From Onchidella celtica (Eukaryota; Mollusca; Gastropoda; Systellommatophora; Onchidiidae), in the NCBI GenBank assembly GCA_963931925.1, contig OZ007569.1:71169618-71233617 (forward strand): a stretch of 64,000 nucleotides of DNA. The letters run 5' to 3'. A model generated the notes under the pieces. The model saw nothing but the letters and a program-made list of their open reading frames with translations. It was not told where the DNA came from and did no database searches. Below are positions 1 through 10,810 of this stretch, one piece after another. The position numbers and the translations under genes are program-made. How positions within the stretch are numbered: position 1 is the stretch's first letter; the number at the start of each line of letters is the position of its first letter.

Positions 1-640
1 TTATGAAATGATCAGGCTTCTACGTTTCATTTTTCATTGTTTCGGCATCATTTAGATCTATTTCGAGTCATGGTTCGCCATTTTAAGGTTTCGTTGAAGC
101 TGCGCAGGTGCATTATGTTTGTTTTGAAGTTGAAACTGAAAGAGAGCGAAAGTGCAAATCGCATAAAAAGCAACTTACTTCTAAGACTCGACATATCATC
201 TCGATCTACATTAAAATCTAGAATCTTTATTGAAATTAAAACACGAATGATCTGAATGGTTTAATTGAGGCCTACAGGTAGATCTAGAAAACGATTTCTT
301 TTTCCATTAACGCATGACGTTATCAATTCCTGCGATATGTTCACTATCATTACTATCAAACACACTAACCCGTGCTTAAATCATAGCCATTTTACGGGTG
401 CTGACGGGACGCGCAAGGTGTCAATGCGCTAAGGGAAAGCAATAAGACTTATCCAAAAACAAACAAAAGAAAATTAAATACCGGTAAACCTAAAGGAACA
501 AGCAAGGTCCATAAAAATCACCCAGAACTGAAACTAATAAAACGATTTATCCCGGGCAGGGCCGGGGACCTCAGCTAGTAATATATGTATGTACATGGTA
601 TTTCATCAATAGCTGTTTATTCTGTGTATGTGTCAGTCAC
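1..640. other. No gene recognised
   Basis: This AT-rich stretch has only short chance ORFs. I see no splice-flanked conserved peptide, RNA gene or named repeat in it. Confidence 0.5.
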
Positions 641-1149
641 AGAGGCAGGCAATCATTACAGTAGTAAGCATTCATCGTGAGGCCTGCCATATAACTGACA
701 ACTTCAATAGGGGACACCATAAGGGTATGCTCTTGCAGTATAAGGGCAACTAAAACTGTCAGTGAATCATGATTCCATAGAAAGGAGAACACAAAAATAC
801 GAAAAATACGAAAATAATAATTCGAAAAATACAAAAAATACGAAAATATTATACGAAAGATTCGAAAATGTTGAACACTCTTCGCAGATCACGTCAACAT
901 TTACTGACATAATAAAATATGTAAAATGCGCACACCTATATCACTATCATGCGCTTCACTGCACTGGTCTTTATCCCAGTGAATACAGCTCCTGGAAATT
1001 TAAGAGCAGAATTAGACTTTGCCGTTACTCGGGATTTCTAAAAACTTTCAACACGGAGCTTCCGGAGAAAGACAAAGAAGAGAAGACCATACATTAGTAA
1101 AGCCTACGGTTAAAATCCATTCTTGTTATTTTAGATCGCCTTAAAAGTT

Positions 1150-1371
1150 TTAATACTGAATATTGATTTTCAAAGTTGATTCCAGTTGTACACGCAAGTT
1201 TACTTTTACAGTGTCTGGTCTACAGTCAAGAGTTCTCGCAGACTTCATGCACTCTGGGCAGTTTACTCTTCTGTACACCATATCAGTGTGATCTAACTTA
1301 GTACAAAGAAGTTGGGACTGAAAGAACGCGAAGCCCAGGAACGCGACTACAACTCTTATGACTGACTCCAT
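1150..1371 (-). CDS. Small ORF with signal-peptide-like start (array unit)
   Basis: I do not recognise this ORF. It encodes 73 residues beginning MESVIRVVVAFLGFAFF, a basic-hydrophobic start that resembles a secretion signal, followed by a short segment with four cysteines including a CPEC motif. The ATG is preceded by GCAGG and followed by G, a fair initiation context. It is the only copy in the array that stays open past the hydrophobic segment; three other copies share an in-frame TAG or a shifted frame at the same place. A GTAAAA sequence near codon 56 could be a splice donor. It may be the 5' exon of a secreted-peptide gene or chance coding in a repeat. Expression is unproven. Confidence 0.25.
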   Translation of the reverse strand: MESVIRVVVAFLGFAFFQSQLLCTKLDHTDMVYRRVNCPECMKSARTLDCRPDTVKVNLRVQLESTLKINIQY

Positions 1372-2049
1372 CCTGCCTAACTGACCACTTCAATAATTGA
1401 CACCACAGGGGGCATGTAGACCCATATCATGTGAAAGCAAACTGAGACTGTCAATTAGTTATGAGTTCCAAAGAAAAAAGATGGAGTACGAAAAAAATGA
1501 AAATACTAAAAATACGAAAATACGAAAAATACGAAAAAAATACGAAAATACGAAAAATACGAAAACTGTAACACACGTCACAGGTCATATAATGCACTCT
1601 GTAATATCAATATAATGTGCATATTGTCACCACTGTCTTGATGTTTGTTTGCCTTTATCCTCAGTCAAACATGGCAGTCATTTCTTCTTTGCAAAAGAAT
1701 TAGTTCAAGCATCCCTCCCAGCTCCCCGAATCTGTTACGACCACACCTTTAAAAAAAAGGGGGGGGGGTGTGACATATAGCATGTCTGCACTAAACAAAA
1801 GATGCAGATCCTTTCAGTTTCAGCAAAGATCCCACCTCCACATACTGCAATGTAAGGGCAGAATTGAATCCATAATTCGGAATTCCCAAAACCTTTCACC
1901 AGGGTGTCTCGGAAGAAAGACGAAAGAAGAGGGAACACCATCCATCAGTAACCAACAAGCCAACAGTTAAAATTAATTGTTATTTTTCCGCCGCCATAAA
2001 CAACAACAACAAAAATTGAACATTCGAACTCAGGTGCATTAAGATTTCC

Positions 2050-2256
2050 TGAAGTTGATTCCAGTTATACCTGTAAGTTTATTTTTACAGTCTTTAGTCT
2101 CATAGCCAGCTTTCTCTCAGAGTTCATGCATCCAGGAGAGTTTACTCTTCTCTACAAAATAGCAGTAAGACCTGATATAGCACAAAGAAGAAGTAGCCGA
2201 GACTGAAAGAATGATAAGCCCAGGAACTTGACTACAACTCTTACGACTGACTCCAT
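2050..2256 (-). pseudogene. Degenerate copy of signal-peptide-like ORF, unit 2
   Basis: The minus-strand ATG at 2256 starts MESVVRVVVKFLGLSFF, clearly homologous to the ORF at 1150-1371. The frame is broken by TAG before the RRVNSPGCMNS segment, which is still recognisable. Confidence 0.4.
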
Positions 2257-2939
2257 CCTGCCTAACTGACCACTTCAATAACTGACACCACAGGGGGCAT
2301 GTAGACCCATATCATATGAAAGCAAACTGAGACTGTCAATTATATGAGTTCCAAAGAAAAAAAGATGGCGTACGAAAAATACGAAAATACGAAAAATATG
2401 GAAAAATACGAAAAATACGAAAACTATAATACACGTCATAGATCACGTAATGCACTCTATATTATATCAGTATAATGTGCATACTGTCATCACTGACTTG
2501 ATTTTTGTTTGCCTTTATCCTCAAACATGGCAGTCATTTCTTCTTTGCAATAGAATTATTTCAAGCATCCCTCCTAGCTCTCCGAATCTGTTACGACCAG
2601 ACATTTAAAAAAAAAGAAGGGGTGGGGGGCATCCTTTCAGTTTCAGCAAAGGTCCCACCTCCGCCACCCGCTTCCCCCTCCCGGTTTTCTGGCGTCCAGA
2701 GATCACGAACTGAAAACAGCATGCTGAAATGTAAAGGCAAAATTGAATCCATCATTCAGAATTTCCAAAAGCTTTCACCAGAGTGTCTCGGAAGAAAGAC
2801 AGAAAAAGGAACCCATACATCAGTAACCCACAAGGCTACAGTTAAAATTATTTGTTATTTTACGCCGCCATTAAAAAAAAAAAAATAATAATAATACCCA
2901 ACACTCGATCTCAGGTGCATCAAGATTTCCTGAAGTTGA

Positions 2940-3129
2940 TTCCAGTTATACACGTAAGTTTATTTTACAGTCTCTAGTCTCATATCCAGCTTTTTCTCCG
3001 AGTTCATGCAGCCTGGAGGTTTACTCTTCTCTATAACACAGCAGTAAGACCTGATTCAGCACAAAGAAGTTTGGGCTGAAAGAACGCCAGGCCCAGGAAC
3101 ACGGCCTCAACTTTTACAGCTGACGCCAT
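2940..3129 (-). pseudogene. Degenerate copy of signal-peptide-like ORF, unit 3
   Basis: The minus-strand ATG at 3129 starts MASAVKVEAVFLGLAFF and is homologous to the other array copies. A TAG occurs at the same relative position as in unit 2, before RRVN. Confidence 0.4.
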
Positions 3130-3939
3130 TCTGCTTAACTGACCACTTCAACAAGGGACATCGCAAAAGGCATTATAACTCATGTCATGTGAAAGCAAAA
3201 TGAGACTGCCAGCTAGTTAGGAATCCCCGCCCCCCCGCAAAAAGTAAAAAAAAATACGAAAAAACGAAAAATACGAAAATACGAAAAAATACGAAAATAC
3301 GAAAAAATACGAAAATACGAAAAAACTGCAACAAATTGAATAGAAAATGTAATGCTTTTTATGTATATTAGTATAATGTGCACACTTTCATCACTGTCTT
3401 GTTTTTCGCTTGCCTTTATTCTCAAACATGGCAGGAATATCTTCTTTGCAAAAGAATTATTTCACGCGTCCTTCACAGCTCCCTGAATATGTACAGGCCA
3501 GACCTGTAAAAACAGGTGCAGTTGGCATGCCTACCTTAAACAAAATACATGTATGCAGATCCCATCAGCAAAGATACCACCCTCTCCCCATTTTCTGGAG
3601 TCCAGAAAGTAGGAACTGAAAACGAGCTGAAGTATAAGAGCAGAATTGAATTCGTAACTCGGAATTTCTAAAAACTTTCACCAGGATGTCCCGGGAGAAA
3701 GACAGAAGAAGGAATACCATACTGTGATACACTATTATGTGCGACAAAGTATCAAGCAGATTCGGTGTGACATTTGAAAGTATCACTTAAAAAAACAAAA
3801 AAATATTCTCTAAAAGCTATGATAACATGAAAGTTCAACCCTCGATTTCTCAAATATTGACGGAAAGGAGTAAGAACCTTATCCTTATCATTCTGAGGGG
3901 ACGATTTCCTGAGGTTGATTCCAATTATAAAATATATAA

Positions 3940-4157
3940 GTTTATTATTATTATTATTTTTTTTACAAGGTCTTGTCTGATAGTGATAGGCAGGGGAGTG
4001 TACCCACGTTCTCCCGCGGTTTATGCAGCCAAGGCAAGCAACTCTTCTCTACAATCTCGGAGTGTGGCTTAATTTATTGAGCACAAATAAGTTTTGATTT
4101 AAACAGCGTCAAGCCCAAGAACATGTCCACAGCTATAACTTTTACGTCTGAAGCCAA
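3940..4157 (-). pseudogene. Degenerate copy of signal-peptide-like ORF, unit 4
   Basis: The sequence is homologous to units 1-3 (reads ASDVKVIAV then FLGLTLF after a small indel), but the ATG is lost (TTGGCT in its place) and a TAA follows LICAQ. A long ATT-rich run at 3941-3960 has expanded inside it. Confidence 0.35.
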
Positions 4158-4499
4158 TCTGCCTGGCTGACCACTTCAACAAGGGACGCCATATGAGGGA
4201 AGTATGCTCATGTCTATGACGACAAGCCGAAACGAACGCTTGGTTATGATTTTCATAGAAAGGGGAAACTTTTTTACGAAAAATACGAAAACAACAACAA
4301 ACAACGGAAATACCAAAAAATACGAAAAAAACAACAACAAAAAAAGCACGAGAAAGCGAAAAATATGAAAAACTGTAAAACAATTCATAGATGATTAGAT
4401 CACATAATGCACTCTCTCTCTGATGTTTACCAAAAAGCGCGACTGGTGAAGGTTTGCTGAAACAAAAACTTAGTATGGTGTTCATGAATTTAAAGTGAC

Positions 4500-5070
4500 A
4501 ACACGTGGAATAGTCAGATGGACCTGGGGGCGTGAGGGTCTAGTCAATTCGTATCAATGGGCGGTAGTCAGAGTGACTAATCAGGCGAAAAGGGGTTGGG
4601 GTAGCCATTGGTGATCGACGTACACTCAAGTGCGCCGATCACGCTATCTCCGAGCAGAAGTCAGATTGTTTTGCTACTAAGTCGATTCATATTTTTAAAA
4701 ACTATGCAAATTAACAAGGTCAGTAATATAGTATTCCGGTGTGTGTTCTACGTCATCGAATTTTGTGCGTTGTACGGATAATATAATATGGATTGTCCAT
4801 ATCCGTACAACATGTTGTACGCGCTTCCTTGTTGAAAATTTTTCATCCCCTCCCCCTCTCTCCCCCAACACCGTAGATACAGGTCAGTCGGGTAAAAAAA
4901 AAAAAATGAGAGAGACAGAGAGTGTGTTGGCAGGTGTGCACTAAATTAAAGTATTAAACACAATTTACAGATCCCTTCAATAAAAGATAACACCCCTCGC
5001 CCCACCCGTCTGCTGAAATTTAAAAGCGGAATTAAAATACCGTAACACGGAAATTCCAGAGATTGGAATT
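4500..5070. other. No gene; nested hairpin at 4769-4811
   Basis: No coding signal is seen. At 4769-4780 the 12-mer GTTGTACGGATA is followed by its exact reverse complement at 4800-4811. The 19-nt loop itself contains TGGA..TCCA, so a two-level hairpin is possible. Its role is unknown. Confidence 0.5.
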
Positions 5071-5076
5071 CCGTGT

Positions 5077-5468
5077 CGCATGGGGACACCGTGGTCTAGA
5101 AGCAAGGTGCTCGCGTCTCATGCCGAAAGGTACCGGGTTCGATCCTCGGTCAGTGCAGGCATGTTGGATTTGGGGGGGGGGGGGTGGGGGTGGAGATTCC
5201 TGTCTTTGATCCCATGGTAGGTAGGATCGAGCATCTAGAAATCTTGGATAAGGACGAAACACCCGGAGGGCCCGTGTGGACGTTAAAGATACCTTGGCAG
5301 TTGAAAGTCGGGAAGAGCAGGCCGAACAAGGCCTCTGCCCGGGCAAAATTCTAAAAAAACTAATCTTACCACAAAACCACACAGAAATAAGAATAAGAAA
5401 ACCAAAAAACAAGAAAAGTGAGGTGTAAATGCCAATGGCAGGGAACCTCCAAAGTAAAGACCTAAACA
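5077..5468 (+). mobile_element. tRNA-derived SINE, copy 1
   Basis: The head has an A-box-like GTGGTCTAGAAGCAAGG and a B-box-like GGGTTCGATCC, as in tRNA-derived SINEs transcribed by RNA polymerase III. The body shares long blocks with copies at 46962-47272 and 53925-54398: GGTAGGATCGAG, GGATAAGGACGAA, GGAGGGCCCGTGTG, GTTAAAGATACCTTGGCAG, and the tail block GAACCTCC..AAAGACC. A poly-G run of about 15 bases interrupts it near 5172. It interrupts the right part of the module array. Confidence 0.8.
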
Positions 5469-6380
5469 CATTTCAGAGATTTCACAAGGGAGTTTGGGGC
5501 CACCCATAAGGTATGTACGCTCGTTTTTTTTTTGTTGTGATTTTTGAAACCCCCAGCCCCTTTCTCGTGTACATTCTTCAAATGCTTGGCTTCAGACCTC
5601 CCCCCCCCCCCCCCCACCCCCCTTGTACGCATCGGCGTAGCAATGACTGCTAACACCCGGGGAAGTATTGCGACACCTGACCCGTGGACAAAGAGGGTTA
5701 TAACCCTCTTTGCCCGTGGACCGCTAGCAGTACTAGCACTCCGTAAGTCCCATCAGAGAGCCTACGTTACTTGGAGCTCTCTGGTCCCATCTACCATTCC
5801 AGTATTGAACCGCTTACCCCCAAGTACATATAATTGTATATTAACCCTTTGACTACTGGCCCTGTGAAAGCTAGATTTTCTCGTCCAGTTAACGTTGAGA
5901 TACACTTATTTCAGTTATTGTGAATGGTATTGGTAAATATGAATCTAATTCAGACTATTGATCTGTATTTGAAAGCTTGTAATGGAGGACCAAAGCCTGT
6001 AACTGATGAGCACTAAAGAGTTAACATCCATGCGCTTTCAGTATTGAAAGGGTTAAAGGCATGTGCTGCTAAATTAACCAATTTCACTATTTCTTCCTAT
6101 AATACATAATTTACCTCATAGATTTGTCCACTGGGTTGCTAGTATACGATAAAAGACAGAATTTTTTACATCTATTACGTAATAATAGAGGCTTCCATAT
6201 TGGATGTTTATCATAAATTTCTATTTTCCCCCATAACTTTTTTATTTTTTTTTATCAATTGTTCTTACCACACATCAGTAAACAAAGCGATAAATTAAAT
6301 TCAATTGTCACAGAAGGCTTTAAGATACGTACCCCTAGCACAAAAAGATTTGGGGGGACGTACGTACCTGTAGCAATATT
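5469..6380. other. Intergenic, no gene; 24-bp perfect palindrome
   Basis: No gene is visible. A poly-C run lies near 5598. Positions 5689-5712 form a perfect 24-bp palindrome (half-site CAAAGAGGGTTA) flanked on both sides by the direct repeat CCCGTGGA. Confidence 0.55.
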
Positions 6381-6600
6381 CTCCGTTTTTAAATTTACCG
6401 TGTCTTGTCTAATAGCCAGGGGAGTGTACCCATGTTCTCTCGCTGTTCTGTTCATGTAGCCAGGGGAGTGTACTCTCTTCTCTACTCCCTGGCAGTGTGA
6501 CCTGATTTAGCACAAAGAAGTTTTGACTGTAAAAAACGCCAAGCCCAGGCGCACGACTACAGAGTACAACCCTTGCCACCGACGCCATCCTGCCTCTGAC
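6380..6600 (-). pseudogene. Displaced fifth copy of array unit
   Basis: The minus-strand ATG at 6588 begins MASVARVVL and is followed by sequence homologous to the array units (AGCACAAAGAAG, TGACCTGATTTAG and GTGTCTTGTCTAATAG blocks on the plus strand). The frame shifts soon after the start, and the segment GGGGAGTGTAC is locally duplicated. It lies about 2.4 kb from unit 4, with the SINE and unique DNA between. Confidence 0.4.
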
Positions 6601-9029
6601 TCATATATAGATGAGACGATGTTTGCTTTTCGTAAACTTTTGAGTCATAATGTAAACATAAATGTTTCCTTCTTTCAATCTGAAGCAATTTTTTTTTTTA
6701 ATTTTGTTTTTAATACATGTATACACCCCTGAAAATAATATGCGATACTGTGCTCTGGAATACCTGTACGACCACACAATCTAAATTGAAATAAGATCTT
6801 AGTTTCTTGGGGGCCTCTGCCCACGACTGTGATGCACTTATTCATATTTGGGCGAGTTGACATCACCCCCTTGGGTGTAACGAGCATCACCCCAGCCAAA
6901 TAGCCACACGTGTTCATTTACTGGACCTGCCAACTAAATTTTAATGATCTCTTCAAATAAGGGAGAGACTAACTAAACCCATGCTATAAAAAGGCAAACC
7001 GAAATGAATAACTATGTTTCGATTACCATTGGGAGAAAGCAGGTTGTGCTAAGAAAAAGCAAGACAAGACAGAACAGCAGAATGAAGGGGCAGGAAGACT
7101 ACCACTGTACCAGAAGCACCCACCCACCACCTCGCCATTTGGCAGGTCTATGTACAAAACAAGTATGTAACTTTATTCTGCTGAAAAGGAGGTAAAATCC
7201 CAACAACAACACAAACAAACAAACACACTTTTGATAAAACACAACAACTCATGCTTCTTGTAGGTTGTATGTTTATTATTTATAATATTTACCAAAGTAT
7301 AAATAACCGTTTTTGTTTTTGCCGAGTCAATTTTAACACAAGTTTTTGATGAAAGGACAAAATTTGCAATAATATTTTCATCGATGCATGTTGGGTTGTC
7401 CAATGGAAACAAACAGACAAAAAAAGGGCATACATAGGAAACAAGTCATACAAAAGCCAGCTGGACATCAACATTTGAACAAAATTAAACAGTTCATCAT
7501 TGGGTTGTTATAAAATTTAACAGAAAAACCTCAAGATAAACAGTGCTGCCTCAACCATGGTAACAATTCATCAGCTGGCACTCTCAGCCTTCATTCTTCA
7601 GCAGGAGGCCAGTTCAACTAACATGCTAGTACTATGGTAAATGGTACTCTTGCACAACTCAATATCCCATCTACAGCGAGGGTTATATTTTGGGTTCTTC
7701 CGACTTTCATCTCTGAAAATTAAATATCCTTTCCCCTCCTCAACAGAACAACTGTAGTTCTTTTTGATCATCATAACCTTTACATTAAAATGAAACTTTA
7801 AAAATTTTTAAAATGGAAGAAATACAAGCATGGATCAGCAAATATCTTGTTGAAATTTCACACGAGACCACAAAAGGCGAGACTTCGCAGAGAATGAAAT
7901 AGACAGTAAAGGTGATTTAGTTGTTTTCCCGCTATTCCCCGCAGTGCCTGTTACCAGAACAGCATTAGACAGATGAAATGGTAGAGGTCACTGAGGTGCA
8001 CCAGTTTCTGAAGGACATTACCATCAACACCAGTCCAGGTGGCCAATAAATACACAGGTACTCACACACACACACACCCACCCACACATGGACCCACACA
8101 CGTTCACACAAGAGGGCGACCTCAGACTGGTAAAGCTGGTGGACTCTGAGAAACTGGAGCAGTGATAGACAGATCATGTTTCTAGCCTGGCACCGGACAG
8201 CTGACTGTTAGACTAGGGAGATGGTAGGACAATGTCCACTGGCTTATGACTACAGGAACTCCTTTCATCTTGATAATATTTCCACGATTCAAACTCTTTT
8301 ATCTATTCAGGAGCTCAAAACAACTTAAGTTACTGCAATGTTGAAAAGCAGTGAGTGGAGTGTACGGGCCATATATGGTCACATCATACACATACAGAAA
8401 GTGCCTGTGTGTGTGGGTGATAGTGGTCAGAAACTTGCTGGTCACCCAGTAACTGGCTGGTGAAATTCACAGATATTTTTTTGTCAGGGTTTACAGTAAA
8501 ATGAATTTTAGCACAAGTTACGAAATTTCAAACCCAAGTTCAGGCAATTTTTAGCAGAATTACAGTGGTCTGAAGTTGCTGTCAGTCGTATCAGAGTCAA
8601 TCACCGCCACACAGGTTAAACTTATGTTTATCTTAAGTTATTTTGAGTTCTTGCCCAATACCTTTCCAGTTACAGAACAAATACATAACAACAACAACAA
8701 AAAAAAAGAACCCTTGCAAATCACGACTAACCAGATTGTTCAGCAATATTGGACTGCATTCTCATTATAAGTTAAATTTGACTCGGGATGCAAAACATGA
8801 CTAAAGGTTTGAATGTTTCGACTATATGTACATCCAGCTGGATCAATGAGAGAAAAATGAGGAAGTTCGAGTATCTCTCCTTGATGAATGACGTTTGGGG
8901 GATGGAAGTCCAAAGTGTTTATTGCTAAGTGTCAGATTATACAGCAAAATAAATACAAGTACACTGTCTGTCTACTGGTCACTTAATGTTTGGATTGCAA
9001 GAAACGTTGATATTTCCAACTTTTCTACA

Positions 9030-9175
9030 CCACTGAGCCAATATTTTTCTGCGGCTAAAATGGTAAATTCCAGGGCTATTTTAAAATGAACCTCAGTTGA
9101 ATTCCAGATTTTTTTCAGAAATTCCCAAATCGCCAGAGCTGCATGATAACCCTGTATTTTGCATGTTGGCTCACT
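9030..9175 (-). repeat. Dispersed repeat with CCTGGAA motifs, fragment
   Basis: It contains TTCCAGGGCTATTTT and AGAGCTGCATGATAACCCTG, which match the order seen at 10610-10810. The same family lies in opposite orientation at 41015-41290 and 42045-42340. Coding capacity is not seen. Confidence 0.5.
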
Positions 9176-10609
9176 TTTGACTAAATCAGCAGACTCTCCC
9201 CACAATGACTTGAGGGAAGAGAACAACCCTTCCGCGAGCCTTTAATTTGAACAAAAAGTTCCAAATTCTATCAATAACTCTTGGGTCTCCTGGTATTCCT
9301 ACTTATTCCTAACATTATAACATCAATGTATGGATAATCACAACAAATTGTTGGGATCTGGCATAAATGAGTTCACTACCATATTATTGAAAAAGACTGT
9401 ATACATAATCATGTAATAATCAAAATTCTATACAGGATTAAAAACCAAAAACAACAGAAAAACACAGACACACACAAATTTCCTGTTCTGCCCCTCTTTA
9501 CTCCTTGTTAATTTCTATTTTGTGATGACCAAAAGAAAGTATTGGTGGTACAAAATCATAACCTCAATAGAAAGAGCACATTTCATTCTGCAAAAGAATA
9601 TTAAAAAGTGACTGGTCAACACTGGCGTCTACAGTCTTTTTCTGTAACACGGTAGAACAAGCATGTCTCCAAATTTAGACTTTTCTTGCCCAAGACAATA
9701 TATATGAGCTGAATGTATGATGAGCAATGTATGAGACATTAACAACTGTGGTATGTGAATACATGGTCAAAAGATATGATATGAACAAATCTTGCTGAAT
9801 TCTATATACAAGAAAATCTATACAGTTTACGCGGGTGGACCCACCCTGCATGTTATGGTTGACAAGACGTTAGAGAATTCTGCATCACAAAAGAGGGACA
9901 TCAGTCTTGACCTGACCTCCACAAACAAACAAATAGGAAAAAAACAGACAGGGTTCAAATCCGTGATACAGGAACTTTGGGGCAATACCATTGAGATTTG
10001 ATCTTTGACCGTAACTTCTTGTACCAATCAAGCTCTTTGTTAAAACATTGCATGGTTCAAATAAACATGATCTTCATCCATATGAGAATATGGTTGTTCT
10101 TGGACCCTGCAATTGGTATAAACCCTGTCCAAAAGCAAAATTTACTACATGTATAATATAAACATTTAATGGAAGGACTATCCAATGCAAATTGTTGGCA
10201 AAGCTTTTCTTACAGTAATGAAATATTCAAAAAACATTTTCCTTCTTACATTTTGGTCCGTCCTTTATTTTTAAAGGGTTTTAACTTTCCCTAATACATG
10301 TATACTCTAAGATGATGTGAGAAAACAAACTTTGAATCCGCAGTTCTGTGGCAGTACCTGTCTGCCATTGTTGTAAAATGTGCACGAATTGCATTTGGGA
10401 GTCCTTTCCATTTGACTATCTCATTATTGTCATAGATAATCGTTGTGTCAATAACATTAGTCCGACTTCTCAAAATCAACTATCTACCTTTAGTAACATC
10501 ATCTTTGAGCCTCTCACATGATCATACTTGCATACAGACTGGTCGTTATCCCCAAACTAATTTAAATCATAGCACAATCAGCTGGAACCAACCTTTCCGA
10601 AAGCACAAG

Positions 10610-10810
10610 GTCCCTGCACTTCCCAGGGCTAAAATGTTAAATTTTAAGGCCTCCTAAAGGTAAGGTCAGAAAATGAGAAAAAATGTCCCACTTCTGTTTC
10701 TTCAAACTCCAAGAGAATTTCAGGACCATTGCCAATTTCCAGGGCTTTTTCTCAAATTCTTAAATTGCAGGGGATTTTTGAAGCTCCAGAGCTGTATGGA
10801 ACCCTGTATA
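10610..10810 (-). repeat. Dispersed repeat with CCTGGAA motifs, second copy
   Basis: It shows TTCCAGGGCTTTTTCTCAAA and ends with CAGAGCTGTATGGAACCCTG, parallel to 9030-9175 and to the reverse strand of 41015-41290. It is an interspersed element of unknown class. Confidence 0.5.

Larger units (their letters stand above)
640..4500. repeat. Degenerate tandem array of 0.9-1.0 kb modules
   Basis: The same order of blocks recurs about five times. The landmark TGACCACTTCAA (first copy TGACAACTTCAA) occurs at about 696, 1382, 2267, 3140 and 4168, so unit lengths are roughly 686, 885, 873 and 1028 bp. Each unit holds a block ending at a minus-strand ATG, the landmark, a run of TACGAAAA/ATACGAAA simple repeat (about 790-860, 1483-1567, 2369-2432, 3245-3327, 4270-4370), a block containing AACATGGCAG (clearest in units 2-4), and a block like CAGAATTGAATCC. 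Units differ by many substitutions and indels, so the array is old. A further partial unit lies at 6380-6600, and a fragment of the same family lies far away at 44014-44100, so parts of the unit are also dispersed. Nothing in the units resembles a transposase or reverse transcriptase that I recognise. Confidence 0.75.
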
